From Cacconaster sp033811195 (lineage in GTDB: Bacteria > Bacteroidota > Bacteroidia > Bacteroidales > UBA932), in NCBI GenBank assembly GCA_033811195.1, contig JAPXOZ010000009.1, forward strand, positions 23,015-87,014: DNA of 64,000 bases, in the 5' to 3' direction. The first letter of the stretch is position 1, and every line of letters begins with the position of its first letter. Positions 61,944 to 64,000 of this stretch are shown here, piece after piece. The notes under the pieces were generated by a model, which saw only the letters and a program-made list of their open reading frames with translations, was not told the origin of the DNA and ran no database searches. The translations under genes and the position numbers were made by a program.

Positions 61944-64000
61944 TTATCGTATCGGATCAGCCGGAATACCCGGTAGCGGTTTGAAACTCTTGAGTTCCTC
62001 TTTAAGCACTTCGATTGCTTTATCAAGCTGCGCATCTTTACCGAGAAAATCCTCAAAAGGATTGATATCTACAACTATATCGGGGTCCACTCCATAGCCC
62101 TCAATAATCCACTCTCCTGTCTCGGATGAGTAGGAAGTGAAGAATGGTGTACGCATATCCTGGCCATCTATAAAGGGTTTTGAGCCGGAAATACCCACAA
62201 TTCCACCCCACGAACGCATACCTATTACTTTTCCAAGACCAAGAGTCTTAAATCCGTAGGGGAAAAGATCTCCATCCGATGATGAATATTTGTCAATCAG
62301 ACACACTTTCGGGCCATAGTGTGCTTCACTGGGAATAGTATTGGGCTCTCCGCCATTACGGGACATACTCATCCTGTAAACCACTCTTTGAAGACGTTCA
62401 AGAATCATAGGAGAGACATTGCCGCCTCCGTTCATACGGTCATCGATTATGAGCGCCTTCTTGTCAAGCTGAGTGTAGAAGAGCTTGGTAAACATCTCCA
62501 GACCTGCAGTTCCCATATCGGGGATATGGATATAGCCGATTTCTCCATTTGAGGCCTTTTCCACTTTTTCAATGTTGTTCTGTACCCATTCGTAATAGGC
62601 CAACTGGCTTTCGCTAGAAATAGTTTTAACATAAATGGTGCGAGATTTTGCACCTTTGACATCAGGTGAGACCTCAAGTGCTACCACTTTATCCGCCTTG
62701 CCTACAAGTGCCTGATAGATATTTTTCAACTCACTACAGGGAATGCCATTTACCGAGAGCACATATTCACCCACTTTTGCATCACTCTCCGAAAGAGGAC
62801 TGCGCAGAGACTCATCCCAGTTAGCGCCTTTGAAAATCTTGGTAATCTTGAATGCACCCGATTTATCCTTGGCAAACTCAGCTCCAAGAAGAGCTGTCTT
62901 AATGCGAGGCAACTCAGGTACATCTCCGGAATTGATGTAAGCATGACCGACATTGAGCTCTCCTATCATTTCACCTATGATATAGCTCAGATCATGACGG
63001 TGTTTTACATAAGGAAGCAGTTGAGAATACTTGCCGTGAATCTTCTGCCACTCCACACCGTGCATATTCTCCACATAAAATCCATCTCTCATAATGCGCC
63101 AACTTTCGTCAAATATCTGTTTCCACTCTGCCTGGCGGTCTATAATAATCTCCATATCGGAGGTAGGAACCGGATCACCGAGCTTGCCCTGACCGGTAGT
63201 ATTGATGACATAGAGTTTACCGGCATCCCTGACGAGAACTTTCTTAAGATCTGAAGTATAGCTGACGGGAGTGCCCTGAAATGCATCACTTGACTTCATG
63301 GTCTTTAGATCGAAACTCTTCACTCCGGACGAGCCGCCTCTTGACATGGAACCTCCCATACCGCTGTAAGAAACATAATAGAGTTTTCCTCCGTCAGCAA
63401 AAAGAAGATTGTATCCGCCTGCGGGAAGCGGCAGTGCTGATATACGCTCATAGAGGCCGTCGGTATCAATTTTTACTGCCGCAGGTGTCTTATTCTCCTT
63501 TTTGTCAGAAGGCTTTTCTACCGGAGCAGAAGCTCCGGTAGCATCGTATTCGTCGGACTTTACTGCTGCCGGATTAGGAGTATCCTTTGCAAGAGGTAGC
63601 ACAAATAGATAATCACTGACTGAATAGGTAGCATTCCATTCCACACGGGAATAGGTGGAGCGAAAATTCCTGGAAGAAGTAAAGAAGAGATATTTGCCAT
63701 CCTTTGAGAATACGGGTGACGATGAATTATACCATCTGTCCGTCACCTGGAATGATTTGCCGGTAGCAATCTCGTAGAGGAATACCGCGCTGACTTTGTT
63801 GGGAAGCGAAGTTACATAGGCCGCCCAGCTGCCATCATCAGTCAATGTAAATGAGCGAATACCACTGTGTGTGCCTACAAGGATACGTTTAAGCGTGCCT
63901 GTGGATACATCCAGCTCATATTTATCCATCTTATCCGAATTAAAGTAAAGTCTCTTAGAGTCGGGAGACCACTGGAGTCCGGTGAGATAGCCGGATGGAA
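61944..64000 (-). CDS. Tricorn-type S41 protease, N-terminal part off the window
   Basis: At least 685 residues are visible and the frame stays open to the right edge; the internal ATG at 63929 is not the true start. From the N-terminal side: beta-propeller repeats (SPVFSKDGKYLFFTSSR, WSPDSKRLYFNSD), a low-complexity linker (about PVEKPSDKKENK), a second propeller-like stretch, then a tricorn core. In the core, GELNVGHAYI carries the catalytic His, a PDZ domain has YVLSVNGIPCSE, and the S41 domain has DDRMNGGGNVS and KYSSSDGDLFPYGF with the nucleophile Ser. Bacterial tricorn homologues degrade peptides; many in Bacteroidota are exported, but the signal peptide cannot be seen here. Confidence 0.88.
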   Translation of the reverse strand, partial: PSGYLTGLQWSPDSKRLYFNSDKMDKYELDVSTGTLKRILVGTHSGIRSFTLTDDGSWAAYVTSLPNKVSAVFLYEIATGKSFQVTDRWYNSSSPVFSKDGKYLFFTSSRNFRSTYSRVEWNATYSVSDYLFVLPLAKDTPNPAAVKSDEYDATGASAPVEKPSDKKENKTPAAVKIDTDGLYERISALPLPAGGYNLLFADGGKLYYVSYSGMGGSMSRGGSSGVKSFDLKTMKSSDAFQGTPVSYTSDLKKVLVRDAGKLYVINTTGQGKLGDPVPTSDMEIIIDRQAEWKQIFDESWRIMRDGFYVENMHGVEWQKIHGKYSQLLPYVKHRHDLSYIIGEMIGELNVGHAYINSGDVPELPRIKTALLGAEFAKDKSGAFKITKIFKGANWDESLRSPLSESDAKVGEYVLSVNGIPCSELKNIYQALVGKADKVVALEVSPDVKGAKSRTIYVKTISSESQLAYYEWVQNNIEKVEKASNGEIGYIHIPDMGTAGLEMFTKLFYTQLDKKALIIDDRMNGGGNVSPMILERLQRVVYRMSMSRNGGEPNTIPSEAHYGPKVCLIDKYSSSDGDLFPYGFKTLGLGKVIGMRSWGGIVGISGSKPFIDGQDMRTPFFTSYSSETGEWIIEGYGVDPDIVVDINPFEDFLGKDAQLDKAIEVLKEELKSFKPLPGIPADPIR

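Overview
The window looks like a chromosome segment from a member of the Bacteroidota, most likely the order Bacteroidales. Three things support this. Promoters of the Bacteroidota type (TTTG, 19-21 bases, TAnnTTTG) occur repeatedly, and at least five match perfectly. Typical envelope families are present: a TonB-receptor-like barrel, a 'putative porin', a DUF4293 protein, and a radical SAM/lipoprotein pair. Most lipoproteins and exported TPR proteins are also of Bacteroidota style. A menaquinone gene of the futalosine type (mqnC) argues against Bacteroides itself. Coding density is very high. No gap longer than about 240 bases was found, and no tRNA, rRNA, CRISPR array, prophage or insertion sequence.

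Layout. 1-8822 (leftward): an alpha-oxoamine synthase (cut by the edge), gyrB, a TPR protein coupled to an outer-membrane barrel, and a small barrel protein. 8831-11175: a heptameric repeat element, then a three-gene operon of two tandem-duplicated lipoproteins and one radical SAM/SPASM protein. This matches the bioinformatically defined but functionally unknown rSAM/lipoprotein system and is the best candidate for an uncharacterised system here. 11379-14166: ftsE-like ATPase, nth, a small outer-membrane protein, a XerD-type recombinase. 14240-18963: envelope operon TMEM43 / YD-repeat lipoprotein / LemA / DUF2207. 19019-25186: M23-LysM peptidase, SirB1-like protein, nucleoside phosphorylase, DUF4293, TPR protein, M28 peptidase. 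25267-33754: amidase, uvrB, Rel, uvrA, nearly abutting. 33800-38113: PQQ-propeller protein, nitroreductase, a sugar-kinase/RapZ-C-terminal-domain fusion and its MurU-like partner.

38304-47410: M28 lipoprotein; a nicotinate phosphoribosyltransferase-nicotinamidase fusion with a ROK kinase and an MFS transporter; a putative porin; an MltF-like transglycosylase. 47416-47650: a second copy of the heptameric repeat element. 47651-54619 (leftward): a compact galactan/galactose operon (GH53, GH2, GalK, GalM) ending in a LolC/FtsX-like permease, without SusC/SusD. 54660-57787 (leftward): Asp/Glu racemase, then the pdxA-rnhA-aqpZ group ending in a clear hairpin. 57860-64000: recG and nfo rightward; mqnC and a tricorn-type protease (cut by the right edge) leftward.

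Functional themes are envelope biogenesis, DNA repair (gyrB, nth, xerD, uvrA, uvrB, recG, nfo, rnhA) and salvage metabolism (cell-wall sugars, NAD, nucleosides, galactose). The observations most worth following are the rSAM/lipoprotein operon with its YGxP motifs, the kinase-RapZ fusion, the PncB-PncA fusion, the two-arm heptad repeats, and promoter elements placed so close to start codons that leaderless mRNAs are predicted.
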